This document shows positions 1 through 7,978 of a stretch of DNA of 64,000 bases, piece by piece. The DNA is from Anaerocolumna jejuensis DSM 15929 (GTDB taxonomy: Bacteria; Bacillota; Clostridia; Lachnospirales; Lachnospiraceae). The notes beneath the pieces are model-generated. The model saw only the letters and a program-made list of their open reading frames with translations, did not search any database and was not told the origin of the DNA. A program made the position numbers and the translations under genes. Positions within the stretch are counted from its first letter, which is position 1. The number at the start of each line of letters is the position of its first letter. The stretch is taken from contig NZ_FRAC01000010.1 in the NCBI RefSeq assembly GCF_900142215.1, positions 283,025 to 347,024 of the forward strand. The letters run 5' to 3'.

Positions 1-1518
1 CTTGCAAGAGGTGAACTGCAGCTAATCGGTGCAACAACCAGAGAAGAATACCGCAAATATATTGAAAAGGATGCTGCTCTGGAGAGAAGATTCCAGCCGG
101 TAGTGGTAGAAGAGCCCTCCGAAGAAGAGGCCATTCTGATATTAAAGGGCTTAAGGGACAGCTACGAAGCACATCACAAGGTTAAGATAACCGATGATGC
201 CCTGGAGGCTGCCGTTAAGATGTCGAGCCGTTACATCAACGACCGATACCTTCCTGATAAGGCTATCGATCTGATGGATGAGGCTGCTTCCAAGGTGAGA
301 CTGAGTACTTACATTACTTCACCGGAGATTAAAGAGCTGGAAGCACAGATACAGGCTCTGGAAGAGGAAAAAGAACAGGCAATCAAACAGGAAGAGTATG
401 AAAGGGCAGGCGAATTAAAGAGGCAGCAGGAAGAAATGAGCCTTAAAATGAATGCTCTTCAGGTAAAATCCGAAAAAGAGAAGCAGGATAATCTTCTTGT
501 AGTAGGAGAAAATGAAATTGCCGATATTATATCAAGCTGGACCAAGATTCCTGTTAAGAAGCTGGCAGAGGAAGAGTCCGAGCGTCTAAGAAACCTGGAG
601 AAGATACTCCATGAGCGTGTAATCGGTCAGGAAGATGCCGTATCTGCCGTGTCAAAGGCTATCAGGCGTGGACGTGTGGGACTAAAGGACCCCGGAAGGC
701 CAATTGGTTCTTTCCTGTTCCTGGGACCTACCGGCGTAGGTAAGACAGAGCTTTCAAAGGCTTTGGCTGAAGCTATGTTCGGCAGTGAAAACTCCATGAT
801 AAGAGTAGATATGTCCGAATACATGGAGAAGCACAGCGTATCAAAGCTTATCGGTTCCCCTCCGGGATATGTAGGCTATGATGAAGGCGGCCAGCTCAGT
901 GAAAAGGTAAGGCAGAACCCCTATTCCGTAATCCTTTTTGATGAGGTGGAGAAAGCACATCCGGATGTCTTTAATATCCTGTTGCAGGTATTGGATGACG
1001 GGCACATTACGGATGCTCAGGGCAGAAAGGTAAGCTTTAAGAATACTATTATCATAATGACCTCCAATGCAGGTGCTCAGAACATTATAGCTCCCAAGAG
1101 GCTTGGTTTTGCTTCCGTAAGTGACGAGAAGGAAGACTATAAGAAGATGAGGGATGGCGTCCTGGAAGAGGTAAAACGAATCTTTAAGCCTGAGTTCATC
1201 AACAGAATAGATGAAATGATCGTATTCCATTCACTTACCAAGGAAGATATCAAGAGTATCGTAAGCATTATGCTTTCCTCCATTACGAAAAGGGCAAAGC
1301 AGCAGATGAATATTTCCCTTGAAATAAAGGAGGATATTATAGGACACATAGCAGATAAAGGCTTTGACCAGAATTATGGAGCAAGACCTCTAAGAAGGGC
1401 AATTCAAAGCAATATTGAAGATAAGCTGGCGGAAGAAATTCTGGATGGAAATATTAAAAGCGGAGATACGGCACTTATTGAATTAATCGACAAAGAAATT
1501 AAAATTTCCAGAAAATAA
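1..1518 (+). CDS. clpC: ATP-dependent Clp protease ATP-binding subunit ClpC (5' truncated by window)
   Basis: AAA+ unfoldase that feeds substrates to ClpP in the cytosol. The reading frame is open from base 1, so the gene begins before the window; about 505 C-terminal residues are visible. They cover the end of the first AAA domain (the LIGATTREEYRKYIEKD region), a UVR-type coiled middle segment (EEYERAGELKRQQEE), and a complete second AAA domain with Walker A GPTGVGKT, Walker B VILFDEVEKAH and sensor region MTSNAG, followed by the C-terminal D2-small domain. The UVR-like segment favours ClpC over ClpB or ClpE. In Firmicutes clpC commonly stands next to radA, as it does here with one small gene between. 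There is no mcsA/mcsB or ctsR downstream. Family call is near certain. Confidence 0.95.
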   Translation, partial: LARGELQLIGATTREEYRKYIEKDAALERRFQPVVVEEPSEEEAILILKGLRDSYEAHHKVKITDDALEAAVKMSSRYINDRYLPDKAIDLMDEAASKVRLSTYITSPEIKELEAQIQALEEEKEQAIKQEEYERAGELKRQQEEMSLKMNALQVKSEKEKQDNLLVVGENEIADIISSWTKIPVKKLAEEESERLRNLEKILHERVIGQEDAVSAVSKAIRRGRVGLKDPGRPIGSFLFLGPTGVGKTELSKALAEAMFGSENSMIRVDMSEYMEKHSVSKLIGSPPGYVGYDEGGQLSEKVRQNPYSVILFDEVEKAHPDVFNILLQVLDDGHITDAQGRKVSFKNTIIIMTSNAGAQNIIAPKRLGFASVSDEKEDYKKMRDGVLEEVKRIFKPEFINRIDEMIVFHSLTKEDIKSIVSIMLSSITKRAKQQMNISLEIKEDIIGHIADKGFDQNYGARPLRRAIQSNIEDKLAEEILDGNIKSGDTALIELIDKEIKISRK

Positions 1519-1585
1519 TTCAAAACTTATGCATAATCCTGTAGAAATTGCTACGAAAATATAGTATAATGTGAGACATAATCAT

Positions 1586-1709
1586 AAGATGATTCATGGA
1601 ACGGCGAGGGAGGGCACCTAATGCATTTCGCAGGCAGAATTGCTTGTGATACTGCTGAAAGCATAAGTGAAAATTGTTTTTTGATTTTCACTTACCCTCC
1701 TTTTCCAGA
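1586..1709 (+). repeat. Dispersed palindrome copy 1, nested in longer imperfect arms
   Basis: Between clpC and the next gene lies a palindrome at about 1622-1656 (CGCAGGC...GCTTGTGATACTGC) of the family dispersed through the window. It is followed by a second hairpin with arms AAGTGAAAAT and ATTTTCACTT at about 1667-1694. Short outer arms (GGAGGG near 1609-1616 and CCCTCC near 1696-1701) enclose both. A TATAAT box stands at 1565-1570 but no convincing -35 was found at the right distance. Confidence 0.6.
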
Positions 1710-1769
1710 TGATTAGCATATATGTCTTTATATTACAAAGCAATCATTTATCAATTGGGAGGATTTTAC

Positions 1770-2183
1770 ATGTCAGTTGTAAAAGAATTAATTCGAAAAG
1801 AAAGCAATGGGACAATCAGTTTCGGCAATTATGAATTAAGTGAGAAATCGAAAGTAAATGATTTCGAGCACAACGGAGATTTGTATAAGGTAAAGACATT
1901 CAGGGAGATAACAAAGCTTGAGAAGAATGGCATGATTGTTTATGAATCAGTGCCGGGAACCTCTGTAACGGACTTGGATATATCGGAAAGAGAAATCAGC
2001 TTTAAGGTGGAAGGCTTTGAGGATTCTCAGATAACACTGGAATTGGAAGCTGAAAAAGAGTATAAGATATTCATTGACGATACAAATTTGGGAAAGATGA
2101 AGACAAATCTAGGCGGAAAGCTTAATTTCAGCGTTGAACTCGGTAACAGTGAGCAGGCTGAGGTCAAAATAATGAAGCTATAA
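1770..2183 (+). CDS. Conserved clostridial protein of unknown function (database name 'endosialidase' unsupported)
   Basis: A 137-residue acidic soluble protein. The start at 1770 is chosen because GGGAGG lies 7 bases upstream; an in-frame ATG at 1722 has no ribosome-binding site. No signal peptide or membrane segment is visible. The sequence alternates short beta-like stretches (GTISFGNYEL, KVEGFEDSQITLELE, KIFIDDTNLGKMKT), suggesting an all-beta fold. I recognise the type from Lachnospiraceae genomes, where it sits between clpC and radA and is sometimes labelled endosialidase. Nothing in the sequence supports a sialidase activity: no Asp-box repeats and far too short. Function unknown. Confidence 0.75.
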   Translation: MSVVKELIRKESNGTISFGNYELSEKSKVNDFEHNGDLYKVKTFREITKLEKNGMIVYESVPGTSVTDLDISEREISFKVEGFEDSQITLELEAEKEYKIFIDDTNLGKMKTNLGGKLNFSVELGNSEQAEVKIMKL

Positions 2184-2246
2184 AAACAAAGTACAGCAAA
2201 ACTGTGGAACAACCTTCCACAGAACCTAATGCATACGGAAGAGACA

Positions 2247-2276
2247 AAAGGAGAGGCGGATACCTCTCCTTTATTA
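2247..2276 (+). terminator. Intrinsic terminator
   Basis: A 10-bp perfect stem AAAGGAGAGG / CCTCTCCTTT with a 6-base loop, followed by a short T/A tract. It separates the small conserved gene from radA. Confidence 0.75.
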
Positions 2277-2314
2277 CAATTATAAAAGAATAAAATTAAC
2301 ATAATGAGGAAAAT

Positions 2315-3667
2315 ATGGCAAAGCAAAAGAATGTATTTTTCTGCAAAGAGTGCGGATATGAAGCCTCAAAGTGGATGGGGCAGTGTCCTGCCTGTAAGTC
2401 CTGGGACACTTTTGTAGAAGAAAAGCCCTTGAAGGCATCGGAAAAGAGAAGAGGAACGGCCTTTTTAACGGAACCAGAGTCTTTGGCAAAGATAAATACG
2501 ACCGAAAACAACAGGATTACCACCGGACTGCAGGAAATGGACAGAGTATTAGGCGGAGGGATTGTAATCGGCTCTCTGGTTTTGGTGGGCGGTGATCCGG
2601 GAATAGGAAAATCGACCCTGTTACTTCAGATATGCAGGGAACTAACCGATAAAATGCATAGAGTCTTATACATATCAGGAGAAGAATCCTTACAGCAGAT
2701 TAAAATGCGTGCCGACAGGCTTGGCGTCTTTCGAGGAGATCTATTGCTGCTTAGTGAGACAAATCTGGATAATATTGAAGAAATTATCCGTAAAAACAAG
2801 CCGGAGATTGTTGTCATTGATTCCATCCAGACAATGTATAAAGAAGATATTGGAGCAGCACCGGGAAGTGTAAGCCAGGTAAGGGAGACTACCGGCGTAT
2901 TGATGCATTTGGCCAAGGGACTGGATATATCAATCTTTATTGTGGGCCACGTTACAAAAGAAGGAGTTGTGGCAGGCCCCAGGGTGCTGGAGCATATGGT
3001 GGATACGGTACTTTATTTTGAAGGGGAGGATAAGGCGTCCTACCGGATATTGCGGGCGGTAAAGAACCGTTTTGGCTCTACCAATGAAATTGGAGTATTT
3101 GAAATGCAGGACCAGGGCTTAAGGGAGGTTTTAAATCCTTCTGAATTCATGCTTCAGGGCAAACCGGAGGGTGAGCCGGGTTCAGTGGTTGCAGCCTCCA
3201 TGGAAGGTACCAGGCCGATTCTGGTGGAGGTGCAGGCACTTGTCTGCCAGACGAATTTTAATATGCCAAGACGGACAGCGGCGGGAACGGATTACAATAG
3301 GGTAAACCTCCTTATGGCTGTTTTGGAAAAGAGGGTTGGAATACAGATGTCCGGCATGGATGCCTATGTTAATGTGGCAGGAGGTATGAAGATAAATGAG
3401 CCGGCTCTGGATTTGGCCATTGTACTGGCACTTTTATCCAGCTACCGTAATCTGGCTCTGGATGAGCATACTATCTGCTTCGGAGAGATAGGACTAACAG
3501 GGGAAATCCGCGGAGTCGGCATGGCAGAACAGCGTGTAATGGAAGCCGAGAAGATGGGATTTCATACCTGTATCCTGCCGAAGACAAACGCAGACAATAT
3601 CAAAAAATCAGGTATGAAACTGATTGGTGTCAAGAATATCAAGGAATTAAACAGATTATTTAATTAA
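2315..3667 (+). CDS. radA: DNA repair protein RadA
   Basis: RadA (Sms), the bacterial RecA-like protein that processes branched recombination intermediates. In order: an N-terminal zinc finger (CKECGYEASKWMGQCPAC, residues 11-28), a RecA-type ATPase core with Walker A GGDPGIGKST, the RadA signature KNRFG in the middle, and a C-terminal Lon-protease-like domain (MDAYVNVAGGMKINEPALD) that lacks the Lon catalytic Ser-Lys pair as in the family. The length of 450 residues is standard. The start ATG follows GAGGAAAAT. The gene is a separate unit after the terminator at 2247-2276. Confidence 0.96.
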   Translation: MAKQKNVFFCKECGYEASKWMGQCPACKSWDTFVEEKPLKASEKRRGTAFLTEPESLAKINTTENNRITTGLQEMDRVLGGGIVIGSLVLVGGDPGIGKSTLLLQICRELTDKMHRVLYISGEESLQQIKMRADRLGVFRGDLLLLSETNLDNIEEIIRKNKPEIVVIDSIQTMYKEDIGAAPGSVSQVRETTGVLMHLAKGLDISIFIVGHVTKEGVVAGPRVLEHMVDTVLYFEGEDKASYRILRAVKNRFGSTNEIGVFEMQDQGLREVLNPSEFMLQGKPEGEPGSVVAASMEGTRPILVEVQALVCQTNFNMPRRTAAGTDYNRVNLLMAVLEKRVGIQMSGMDAYVNVAGGMKINEPALDLAIVLALLSSYRNLALDEHTICFGEIGLTGEIRGVGMAEQRVMEAEKMGFHTCILPKTNADNIKKSGMKLIGVKNIKELNRLFN

Positions 3668-3819
3668 AGAAATGTTGATTTGGGTGTCAAAAGTTAATCT
3701 CAAAAGCCATGAATTGACTTATGATATCCAAATCAAGAAGGAATAAAAATTTTAAGCCTGTGAAGATCATGGGTCTGGTTAATGGCACAAAAGCATACAC
3801 AGGGATGGAGGTAAACAAC

Positions 3820-4527
3820 ATGGATTGTACAAAGGATTGCACGGAAATAGGAAAATTACTGACAAAGCAGGAGGAGTTTATTAGAAGTATAGGTGAGATA
3901 GTAGAAAATCTCGATACTTCCCAGCTTAAGGTTGAGAAAAATGCTTTTGATGCTATTAACAGCTCTGATACTTCTTTAAATCTTGTAAAAGAAGGAATAA
4001 CATGTGTGGATGACATGTTAGGCAGAATAAATTCCCTTAATGAAGTGGTTGAGAATTCATCCAACAATATCAACCAGATGAAAAGCCTCTCAAATATGAT
4101 TATGGGATTTGCAGAAGTAATAGGAGGCATTTCAAACAAGACGAATATGCTCTCTCTGAATGCTTCCATTGAAGCTGCCAGAGCAGGGGAGCAGGGAAAG
4201 GGCTTTGCGGTGGTAGCGGGAGAAGTCAGGAATCTTGCTGCACAGTCTGCAAAATCCTCCAAGGAAATATCAGAAACCATTACCTCCATACAGACCTTTG
4301 TAACAGAGACAGTCAAGGCAATGGACAGTATTTATGAAATTGTAAAAAATCAAAATGATATGGTCAGTGATGTTAAGACAGTATTCCAAAAAATACTGGA
4401 AGCAGCCTATATTTCCAATGATGTTTCCAGAAGTGTAGAGCATGAAATTGCCTATCAGAGAGACATTACCGATAACGCAAAAGAGGCTCTTGAAATGTTA
4501 ATAGGTTTGGGAGAACAGGTGAACTAA
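3820..4527 (+). CDS. Soluble methyl-accepting chemotaxis-type protein
   Basis: A 235-residue cytoplasmic chemoreceptor-like protein. The start at 3820 is preferred because GGAGGT lies 8 bases upstream; in-frame codons back to 3721 have no such site. It has no membrane segment, no HAMP and no recognisable sensory domain. Almost the whole protein is a coiled coil that includes the highly conserved receptor hairpin tip (NMLSLNASIEAARAGEQGKG, then FAVVAGEVRNLAAQSA). The N-terminus carries two cysteines (MDCTKDCTEIG) that could bind a ligand or metal; this is speculation. No che or flagellar genes are nearby, so the partner kinase is unknown. Confidence 0.85.
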   Translation: MDCTKDCTEIGKLLTKQEEFIRSIGEIVENLDTSQLKVEKNAFDAINSSDTSLNLVKEGITCVDDMLGRINSLNEVVENSSNNINQMKSLSNMIMGFAEVIGGISNKTNMLSLNASIEAARAGEQGKGFAVVAGEVRNLAAQSAKSSKEISETITSIQTFVTETVKAMDSIYEIVKNQNDMVSDVKTVFQKILEAAYISNDVSRSVEHEIAYQRDITDNAKEALEMLIGLGEQVN

Positions 4528-4547
4528 ATGGAAGAAGGAGAGGGTGT

Positions 4548-4700
4548 TCAGGCCCCTTCTCCTTCTGCTACGATTTGTTCCAAAACTTTAATTAAGTCCT
4601 GCATATTATTCAGTGTGACATTGCGCCGCAGGATGGCATCCTTTAATTCGATCGGCAGTGATTCAAATTTATTTTTTATCGCTGGGGCTATATGTGACAT
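4548..4700 (-). CDS. Small conserved 50-residue protein
   Basis: A short minus-strand reading frame that starts MSHIAPAIKNKFESLPIEL and ends EQIVAEGEGA. An AGAGGT ribosome-binding site lies a few bases upstream of its ATG. The peptide is helical and soluble. I recognise the MS(H/Y)IAPAIKNKFESL type from Lachnospiraceae genomes, where such short proteins exist with misleading chaperone-like names. The function is unknown. Its last codons fold with the end of the convergent chemoreceptor gene into a GGAGAGGG / CCCCTTCTCC hairpin at 4534-4565, which may terminate transcription from both sides. Confidence 0.65.
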   Translation of the reverse strand: MSHIAPAIKNKFESLPIELKDAILRRNVTLNNMQDLIKVLEQIVAEGEGA

Positions 4701-4857
4701 AAGTACCTCTTTTCTGGATTGTTTCCTCTTTTATATTCAAAGTCATTGTTCCCTATTAAGAAAAAAATATTCTCTTATTAATAATAATTATCCTTTTACA
4801 TAAATGCTGTTATGATTTCATACTATTTAGTAGTTTACTTGAAACAAAGGAGCATGA

Positions 4858-5397
4858 ATGGACTTTAAAAATAGCAGGACTTATCAAAATTTGCAGGTGG
4901 CTTTTGACGGCGAACTGATGAGCGGCACCAGATATCAGATTAATGGTATCAGGGCGAAGCAGGAGGGTTATATTCAGATAGGAAATGTTTTTGAGATTAT
5001 TTCAGGATTTGAAAGAGAACATGCTACCATTTGGCTTCGGCTTCTCAATGAAGGAACTCTGCCGAATACCCTTGAAAATCTCATCCAGGCATCCGCGGCA
5101 GAGGATGCGAAAGGAAATGGGACCTACAGAGCATTTGCAGAGGTTGCAAGGGAAGAAGGGTATAATGAGATAGCAGCCTTGTTTGACGGAGTTGCCAATA
5201 TTGAATTGAATCATGATGTGATTTTTCAGAACTTTGCAGAGGATATTCAAAATAACCAGGTGTTTTGCAAGAATACGGAAATGCTCTGGATATGCATAAA
5301 CTGCGGTAATATTATGGGTGGCCTCTGTGCGCCTGCCATATGCCCCATCTGCGGCTTTCCGCAGGGATATTACCAGGTCTATGATACTACACTATAA
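4858..5397 (+). CDS. rbr: Rubrerythrin
   Basis: A 179-residue peroxide-detoxifying di-iron protein typical of strict anaerobes. It combines a ferritin-like four-helix domain (residues ~1-135), whose Glu/His ligand motifs are partly visible (EREHATIW, IELNHDV), with a C-terminal rubredoxin-like iron site: a CINC pair at about residue 146 and CPIC near residue 162. Electrons pass from a reductase through the rubredoxin iron to the di-iron centre, reducing peroxide to water in the cytosol. AAAGGAG lies just upstream of the ATG. It stands alone, as is common for rubrerythrins. Confidence 0.9.
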   Translation: MDFKNSRTYQNLQVAFDGELMSGTRYQINGIRAKQEGYIQIGNVFEIISGFEREHATIWLRLLNEGTLPNTLENLIQASAAEDAKGNGTYRAFAEVAREEGYNEIAALFDGVANIELNHDVIFQNFAEDIQNNQVFCKNTEMLWICINCGNIMGGLCAPAICPICGFPQGYYQVYDTTL

Positions 5398-5462
5398 GCT
5401 ATTAAAGGATAGAAATTTATAAGAAACTACATGTATTTGGTTATATTGACAAATGAAATCAA

Positions 5463-5492
5463 TTTACAAAGGTGCCCCTCCTACGCTATAAT
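5463..5492 (+). promoter_or_regulatory. Sigma-A-type promoter of the MFS gene
   Basis: TTTACA at 5463-5468, an 18-base spacer and TATAAT at 5487-5492, about 60 bases before the MFS start. The match to consensus is good. Confidence 0.6.
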
Positions 5493-5551
5493 TACTCTCT
5501 GACACTATAAAACAAGATAATATGGAAAGTGTGTGGAGGGCAATATCTTTC

Positions 5552-6991
5552 ATGTCTCATAATTTAAACTATATCAATCAGTATCTGCTTGCCAAGTTTC
5601 GCCGGATATACTTTATGGCTCTTCCGGAAAGCAAAGAGGACTATAAGAAAAGCAGGGTGAACTATACCATCGGGGATAGTGCGGCCCAGACCATTGTTCA
5701 GCTGGCAGGCGGTACTTTCCTTGCCAGCCTGATGACATACTGTAAGATATCCGATGCCAATATCGGAATTATTACATCCTTAGCAAGCCTGGCAGCCTTG
5801 TCACAGATTTTTTTAATACAATTTATGGGACGTATAAAAAAGTATAAATTTTTGGTATGCTTTACTTCCCTGCAAAGAATATTGTTCTCCACAATTTATT
5901 TTATACCCTTTTTAAATATTGACAACCGATATAAGGCCATAGCAATAATCGTGCTGTACTTTATCGGCCAGATATTTGTTCAGATTGGAACACCAGCTTC
6001 CCAGGATTGGATAGCAAGTCTTGTACCAAGCAGGCTCAGAGGAAAATATTTTTCCATAAAAGACTCTATTGCAGTATTTGTCGTTTCCGGGGTTATGCTG
6101 GCAGCCGGCATGGTATTGGATTATTTTAAAGCAAATGCCATACGGACAGGCTTTCTCATTGTGGGCCTTCTGATATTTATTTTGGTCATTATAAATGTAG
6201 CAGCAATGTCTAAGATGAAAGAGCCGCGAACCTCTTTTCTGAATGAGTCAGGAAAAGAAATGCACGGGCGCCTTGCCAAAAAGGCCAAGGAAAAGGATGC
6301 TGATACGGAGAAGGAGAATCGCAAGAGCCTTCTGAAGGAAATTACGGAAGCCTTTGAAAACAGAAAGTTCCGGAAGGCATTAATCCTGCAGAGCCTTTAT
6401 ATTACCGGATTTTATATATCCGTTCCCTTTGTTGCCAGCTACCAGGTAAATATACTGAAGCTTCCTTATACTTTTATGATGCTGGTGGGCTTTATCTGCA
6501 ACCTGTACAGGATTTACATCACACCTAAATTCGGAAGAATGGCAGATAAGTACGGAATGGCGAGGATACTGCGCTATAGCCTTACCATTCTGGGACTGAA
6601 TGTATTGATCATAGGTGTAACAGTACCCGGCAATGCCTATCCCTTACATATTATCGGGTCGGTGCTTGCCTCCACCGCATGGGCATTTGTAGGAATTGGG
6701 CTTTTTGGAGTGCAGCTGGATTTCTTTCAGAGTGATAAACGAATGATATGGCTGTCCCTGGTATCCTCCATATCCGGATTATGGGGATTTCTGGTGTCCA
6801 TAGTGGGCGGAAAACTGCTTAATTTCTTTGAGAGTAATCCGGTGACCATTTATGGAAGGTATATCTACCCCCAGCAAATACTGAATATCCTAGGATTCCT
6901 GATTTTAATAGTCAGTTCCTTGTATATTAAATTAAGAATAGAAACAGAAAAGATAGATACCAACCGAAAGGACGGAAGAGTATCCGTATAA
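5552..6991 (+). CDS. Major facilitator superfamily transporter
   Basis: A 479-residue membrane protein with about 12 hydrophobic segments and the charged central loop (residues ~215-260, rich in Lys and Glu) typical of MFS proteins. The start at 5552 is preferred because GGAGGG lies 11 bases upstream; an in-frame ATG at 5522 would add ten residues. Loop motifs such as FGRMADKYGMAR after a helix pair resemble the MFS A-like motif. The substrate cannot be read from the sequence. It has its own promoter upstream and a strong terminator at 7036-7074, so it is a single-gene unit. Confidence 0.85.
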   Translation: MSHNLNYINQYLLAKFRRIYFMALPESKEDYKKSRVNYTIGDSAAQTIVQLAGGTFLASLMTYCKISDANIGIITSLASLAALSQIFLIQFMGRIKKYKFLVCFTSLQRILFSTIYFIPFLNIDNRYKAIAIIVLYFIGQIFVQIGTPASQDWIASLVPSRLRGKYFSIKDSIAVFVVSGVMLAAGMVLDYFKANAIRTGFLIVGLLIFILVIINVAAMSKMKEPRTSFLNESGKEMHGRLAKKAKEKDADTEKENRKSLLKEITEAFENRKFRKALILQSLYITGFYISVPFVASYQVNILKLPYTFMMLVGFICNLYRIYITPKFGRMADKYGMARILRYSLTILGLNVLIIGVTVPGNAYPLHIIGSVLASTAWAFVGIGLFGVQLDFFQSDKRMIWLSLVSSISGLWGFLVSIVGGKLLNFFESNPVTIYGRYIYPQQILNILGFLILIVSSLYIKLRIETEKIDTNRKDGRVSV

Positions 6992-7035
6992 CACCCCAAA
7001 AAAAAGGAAAGAAAACAAATTAAGTGAATATAATA

Positions 7036-7076
7036 GGATAAGGGGAGCTGCAAGCCTTGCAGCTCCCCTTATCCTT
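7036..7076 (+). terminator. Strong hairpin after MFS gene
   Basis: Near-perfect 18-bp arms (GATAAGGGGAGCTGCAA and its complement) with a minimal loop, 44 bases after the MFS stop. The downstream T tract is weak (CCTTCAC), so termination is likely but not certain. Confidence 0.7.
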
Positions 7077-7126
7077 CACAGGCAAATAGATTGAAAAAGC
7101 GGTACATTCGTAAAATTTCTAATTAT

Positions 7127-7226
7127 GCAGTATCAAAAGCAGATTTGCGGTATGCAGGGATTATTAAAAATTACGTTGCATTTTTCAAATTTCTATCAGA
7201 ACAGTATAGCTTGTGATATGCACGTG
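7127..7226 (-). repeat. Tandem pair of dispersed palindromes (copies 2 and 3)
   Basis: Two minus-oriented copies: GCAGTATCAAAAGC...TTTGCGGTATGCAGGG at 7127-7159 and CAGTATAGCTTGTGATATGCACG at 7202-7224. Between them lie the family's linker (complement of TAAATAGAAA) and a second hairpin (AAAAATTACGTTGCATTTTT). Copy 3 has lost part of one arm. Confidence 0.6.
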
Positions 7227-7277
7227 GATTGGTTTGTTAAGATGCTTATATGTTAGGCATCAGAAAAAGGGGAAGCT

Positions 7278-7598
7278 ATGGAATTCTTAAATCAATATGT
7301 GGTGCTGATTATCGTGGGTATCTGTTATTGCCTGGGTTACATCATAAAGCATAGTATTACGGTAATCCCCAACAAATATATCCCCCTAATTATGGGGGTG
7401 GTGGGAACCTTCTTAAATATATGGATGAACAACTGGAAGTTTTCACCGGAAATATTGCTTGGCGGTCTTGCAAGCGGGTTAGCCAGTACAGGAGCTTTTG
7501 AACTTTTCCGTAATGTAAAGAATAAAAGCGGCTGCGGCGATGCACAGGCGAAGGGAAAAGATGCCGGTACGGAGGATTCGGGTAAGAAGGGTTCATAA
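7278..7598 (+). CDS. Phage-type holin (orphan)
   Basis: A 106-residue small membrane protein with three hydrophobic segments (residues ~7-24, ~34-52, ~60-80) and a charged Gly/Lys-rich tail. The pattern GYIIKHS...IPNKYIPLIMGVVG and GGLASGLASTGAFE is that of the phage holin group represented by the A118/Hol44-type families. Holins form membrane lesions that release endolysins. No endolysin, tail or other phage gene flanks it, and it has its own strong terminator, so it may be domesticated. GGGGAAGC precedes the ATG. Confidence 0.75.
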   Translation: MEFLNQYVVLIIVGICYCLGYIIKHSITVIPNKYIPLIMGVVGTFLNIWMNNWKFSPEILLGGLASGLASTGAFELFRNVKNKSGCGDAQAKGKDAGTEDSGKKGS

Positions 7599-7615
7599 GA
7601 AAGAACCAGTGTTGT

Positions 7616-7668
7616 GTAAAAGCAGCCTTATTGCAAAAATATGCTATTGCAATAAGGCTGCTTTTACG
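7616..7668 (+). terminator. Long perfect hairpin after holin
   Basis: Perfect 20-bp arms (7616-7635 and 7648-7667, beginning GTAAAAGCAGCC) around a 12-base loop. The TTTT near the end of the right arm allows termination on the plus strand. The stretch 7669-7844 beyond it shows nothing I can interpret. Confidence 0.7.
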
Positions 7669-7844
7669 TATGCGCTGAAACAGGTGCATTGGCATTAGGG
7701 ATAAGGAATAAGCAGGTGCCAGGTGTTATGTAGGTTTTGGTCAAAAAAACCAATATTTTGATGGATAAGATAAGAAATTTGAATATAATGGTGAATAGAT
7801 TCCGTATATAATTTAAAATATATGGGAAATTTTATAAAAAGCCA

Positions 7845-7872
7845 TTGCTTTATTTCAAAAATATGGTAAAAT
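7845..7872 (+). promoter_or_regulatory. Promoter of the sugar ABC operon
   Basis: TTGCTT at 7845-7850, a 16-base spacer and TAAAAT at 7867-7872, directly before the palindromic operator at 7883-7916. Confidence 0.5.
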
Positions 7873-7882
7873 CAAATTATTG

Positions 7883-7916
7883 GAAACGTTACCGGAAATG
7901 ATACCGGGAACGTTTC
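7883..7916 (+). promoter_or_regulatory. LacI-family operator
   Basis: A 34-bp palindrome with outer arms GAAACGTT / AACGTTTC and inner CGG / CCG pairs. The AACGTT core is typical of LacI-family sites. It lies just downstream of the -10 box, a repressing position, and the LacI-family gene at the end of this operon is the obvious candidate to bind it. Confidence 0.7.
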
Positions 7917-7978
7917 TGAAAATAATAATATGTGGATATGTACTGGGTTTATAGTACACACAAAAAGGAGAGGTTAGT

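Noticed and set aside
4528..4803. Plus-strand open frame after the chemoreceptor
   Set aside because: No ribosome-binding site and poor protein character; the minus strand of the same stretch encodes the 50-residue conserved gene.
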